NCBI GenBank assembly: GCA_023230065.1
Contig: JALNYB010000075.1
Coordinates: 1-6,172 of the forward strand
Length of the DNA stretch: 6,172 bases
Reading direction: 5' to 3'
DNA from: Candidatus Methanomethylophilaceae archaeon
Lineage (GTDB): Archaea > Thermoplasmatota > Thermoplasmata > Methanomassiliicoccales > Methanomethylophilaceae
The notes under the pieces were generated by a model. The model did no database searches. It worked only from the letters and a program-made list of their open reading frames with translations, and was not told the origin of the DNA. Shown here piece after piece: positions 5,992 to 6,172 of this stretch. Position 1 is the stretch's first letter. Each line of letters starts with the position of its first letter. Both the position numbers and the translations under genes were made by a program.

Positions 5992-6172
5992 TTACAGTAT
6001 CCAACATTTAATCATATTTTCAGAGCAATTTAATCCTAGATCATCTAAAAGAAGTCCGACAGATCCATCTGCGTCTTCTCCTCTTCTCCAAACGTCGAAT
6101 TGATATTCATCTCCGTCACCTGGATCCGCTGATTCGTATATGCCGAAAGCGTATAATGCTCCGCCATATACT
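5992..6172 (-). CDS. C-terminal part of an unrecognised acidic protein (5' end outside window)
   Basis: The minus strand is open from the window edge to a TAA at 5992-5994, giving the last 59 residues of a protein. The frame reads VYGGALYAFGIYESADPGDG, then a segment with 'EYQFDVWRRGEDADGS', then 'VGLLLDDLGLN' and an ending of NMIKCWIL. It is strongly acidic and has a believable amino-acid mix, with alternating hydrophobic strands and Asp/Gly turns. The codons here are more GC-rich than those of the large gene. The other two minus-strand frames are interrupted over this stretch or continue as a shadow of the large gene. I do not recognise the family, and too little is visible to assign a function. 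The gene is convergent with the surface protein gene and separated from it by 43 bp, so it is transcribed independently. Confidence 0.6.
   Translation of the reverse strand, partial: VYGGALYAFGIYESADPGDGDEYQFDVWRRGEDADGSVGLLLDDLGLNCSENMIKCWIL

Noticed and set aside
5801..6007. Minus-strand open frame covering the end of the large gene and the convergent gap
   Set aside because: It overlaps the C2 domain antisense and the end of the better-supported partial gene in another minus-strand frame; the T-tracts of the gap run through it.

Overview
The window most likely comes from an AT-rich methanogenic archaeon, probably of the order Methanomicrobiales. Two things suggest this. Both promoters look archaeal: TATA boxes sit about 30 bp upstream of start codons that lack a Shine-Dalgarno sequence. 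The long surface protein also ends in paired 'GWN...GYW' domains of a kind I associate with secreted proteins of Methanomicrobiales. The assignment is an inference; no rRNA or core metabolic gene is present to confirm it.

Layout. Positions 1-81 hold a TATA box and the start of a small two-helix membrane protein (82-330, +). This protein resembles the first two helices of a MATE-like transporter and may be a remnant. Positions 331-584 are AT-rich and contain T-tracts, a 12-bp palindrome, a TATA box and a perfect 9-bp inverted repeat directly before the next gene. Positions 585-5948 (+) encode one 1787-residue secreted protein that fills most of the window. After a 43-bp convergent gap with T-tracts in both directions, the C-terminal end of an unrecognised acidic protein lies on the minus strand (5992-6172, cut by the window edge).

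The large protein is the main interest. After a signal peptide it has three different module types, each present twice in tandem (A-A-B-B-C-C). The A modules are beta-helix repeats of the 'F-x-M-S-G-G-x-I-S-x-N' adhesin type. The B modules are GLUG-repeat beta-helices, each with the same N-terminal cap. The C modules are short GWN...GYW domains. A cysteine recurs at the same place in almost every coil of the B modules, forming a probable cysteine ladder. The protein is rich in N-glycosylation sequons and has no visible C-terminal membrane anchor. It is best read as a giant archaeal adhesin-like surface protein.

No RNA gene, CRISPR array, transposase or integration site was seen. The genes do not form an obvious multigene system: the large gene has its own promoter and ends against a convergent neighbour, so it is probably monocistronic.
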